A stretch of DNA of 14,859 nt from DATMQA01 sp035566895 (GTDB lineage Bacteria > Verrucomicrobiota > Verrucomicrobiia > Limisphaerales > UBA8199), in the NCBI GenBank assembly GCA_035566895.1, contig DATMQA010000098.1:1-14859 (forward strand), written 5' to 3'. Positions 13,950 through 14,859 of the stretch are shown one piece after another (within the stretch, counting starts at the first letter, position 1; the number at the start of each line of letters is the position of its first letter). The translations under genes and the position numbers were made by a program. The notes beneath the pieces were generated by a model. That model was given only the letters and a program-made list of their open reading frames with translations, searched no databases and was not told where the DNA came from.

Positions 13950-14136
13950 CTATTTAACCTTGCTGTCTGGAAAACCCATTTCCTCCACAAAGACCTCCTG
14001 AAAGCGCGGGTCTCCGTTCAAAGCGACATGCCTGATTTTGGCCAGGATTTCGGGATAGGCGCCGTCGTTTTCAGGCAACGTGAACAAAGCGCCTTTGTCC
14101 GAGGGGGAACAGCTCAATGTCGACGAGATCGGTCAT
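13950..14136 (-). pseudogene. Small unknown gene interrupted by a +1 frameshift
   Basis: The ATG at 14136 opens MTDLVDIELFP and then runs to an early stop in this frame (GQRRFVHVA). Skipping one base in the run of five C (plus-strand G at 14103-14107) joins it to a second frame reading SDKGALFTLPENDGAYPEIL, then AKIRHVALNGDPRFQEVFVE, EMGFPDSKVK and a TAG at 13950-13952. The total length of 187 nt is 3n+1, as such a shift requires. The second half has the amino-acid make-up of a real soluble protein, and its frame has no ATG that would include the first part, only a TTG. I do not recognise the family. It may be a decayed gene, a base-count error in the C run, or a programmed shift. A TAA sits directly before the ATG, and no Shine-Dalgarno is clear. 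The stretch 13838-13949 before it holds no gene that I can see. Confidence 0.45.
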
Positions 14137-14156
14137 TTAGGGTGACAGGTAGAACT

Positions 14157-14247
14157 TGAAACGTGAAATGAAAACTGCGATAAGCCAGCACGTTCAGGTC
14201 CCACAAACCGCCGAAACGCAGTTTACGTTTCACGCATCACGCGTCAC
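14157..14247. repeat. Imperfect inverted repeat with GAAACGT core
   Basis: TGAAACGT (14157-14164) plus AAACTGCG (14172-14179) is mirrored by CGCAGTTTACGTTTCA (14217-14232); the left arm carries 7 extra bases. The right flank continues into CACGCATCACGCGTCAC, itself made of near-repeats of CACGC. It fills the gap between the frameshifted gene and the stop of the exported protein gene, and may be a second palindromic repeat family or a terminator. Confidence 0.5.
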
Positions 14248-14248
14248 T

Positions 14249-14859
14249 TCATCGTTGTATCCGATAAAACTGCGCTGGCCCATTGACCGGAACAGTGGCA
14301 CGAAAAACTCCCGGGCTTACCTGGGCCACGCTCGCGCCCGGCGCGCTCGAATAGGGCCCTGCAACCGCCGGGGCGCCGAGCACGGTGAAAGCGGTAAAGG
14401 AATCCCCTGTGGCGCCGGTGAAGTTAAGTGTAACCGTTCCACCGGACACGCTCAGGGCGGTGATGTAGGGCCGTTGAGGCGGGAGCGAGGATTTGCGGAT
14501 CACCTTGTAGTATTGCATCGAGCCGTTCGTGGGGAGTGTCGCTCGGAAGACACCCGAACCCAGCGAGGTGATGCTGGCATTAACAGAGGCATACGGACCG
14601 GTAACGGAGGGGGCACCTAACACCAGGAAACTCGAGGGCGAATCGTCGGGCAGCGCCGTGAACGTAATCGTCACTGTCCCCGCCGAAACCGTAATGTTCG
14701 TGATTTCGGGCGGCGGCAGGGCCGGCACTTGCACGGCCGGAAGAGCGAACGTGGTGGCGCGGTTCGTGCCCGGCGGCGAGAAGACGCGCCAGAGCCCGAG
14801 CCAATTATCTATATAATAGACGTTGCCGACGGCGTCCCAGGCGCAATCGGTATCCTGGT
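14249..14859 (-). CDS. Exported beta-propeller-like protein with duplicated C-terminal module, 3' end only
   Basis: The frame is open to the right edge, so the start lies outside; 202 residues are visible, including upstream codons before the GTG at 14734. It opens with DTDCAWDAVGNVYYIDNWLG, like the last blade of an NHL or similar beta-propeller (DAxGNVYY-type strand), then RVFSPPGTNRATTFALP. Two tandem modules of about 75 residues follow: PEITNITVSAGTVTITF...GVFRATLPTNGSMQYYKVIRK and PYITALSVSGGTVTLNF...GVFRATVPVNGPAQFYRIQR. Both contain FxVLGAPxVxGPY and end in an aromatic-rich Y(Y/R) strand. The end resembles that of the exported protein at the left edge (FFRVKVR). Such modules are common at the C-terminus of secreted Verrucomicrobia-like proteins; export or surface attachment is inferred, not shown. 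Confidence 0.85.
   Translation of the reverse strand, partial: QDTDCAWDAVGNVYYIDNWLGLWRVFSPPGTNRATTFALPAVQVPALPPPEITNITVSAGTVTITFTALPDDSPSSFLVLGAPSVTGPYASVNASITSLGSGVFRATLPTNGSMQYYKVIRKSSLPPQRPYITALSVSGGTVTLNFTGATGDSFTAFTVLGAPAVAGPYSSAPGASVAQVSPGVFRATVPVNGPAQFYRIQR

Overview
The window is a piece of a GC-rich chromosome that most resembles Verrucomicrobiota (Pedosphaera/Limisphaera-like soil or freshwater lineages). This is inferred from Thr/Asn-rich secreted beta-sandwich proteins with a recurrent Tyr/Phe-rich C-terminal module at both edges, families of short palindromic intergenic repeats, a TTTGGAC heptamer array, generally weak Shine-Dalgarno sites, and protein variants that I associate with that phylum. 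No rRNA, tRNA, transposase, phage gene or CRISPR array was seen.

Layout, left to right. (1) 1-848: the 3' end of a large exported protein with choice-of-anchor-D-type repeats and a PKD domain. (2) 835-4293, minus strand: rlmN, whose tail overlaps the previous gene and which carries an in-frame heptamer array, and glgP, an alpha-glucan phosphorylase. (3) 4441-5302: two small unknown membrane proteins on the minus strand and a small His/Asp-rich lipoprotein candidate on the plus strand. (4) 5475-6333, minus strand: a TlpA-like thioredoxin-fold protein and a 7Fe ferredoxin, with a secreted serpin divergent from them (6481-7719). (5) 7806-8243: a VOC-fold protein. (6) 8331-13334: a compact haem operon hemE-hemN-hemG(hemY type)-hemH with a 23-nt gap, then 1-nt and 4-nt overlaps. 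(7) 13332-13483: a palindromic repeat whose two ends supply the stop codons of hemH and of the convergent FeoA-domain gene (13476-13769). (8) 13950-14136: a small gene that reads through only with a +1 shift. (9) 14249-14859, minus strand: the 3' end of a second exported protein with a beta-propeller-like start and two copies of a C-terminal module.

The coherent core is haem and iron metabolism. HemE makes coproporphyrinogen III, the radical-SAM enzyme HemN makes protoporphyrinogen IX, the flavoprotein HemG/HemY makes protoporphyrin IX, and HemH inserts iron. HemH has a cluster of five cysteines inside the chain, like ferrochelatases with an internally bound [2Fe-2S] cluster. A FeoA-domain protein with two CxxC pairs sits tail-to-tail with it.

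I did not find a clearly new multi-gene system. The most interesting signals are the palindromic element that ends two genes, the heptamer array inside rlmN, the +1-shifted small gene, the internal Cys cluster of HemH and the cysteine-rich FeoA protein.
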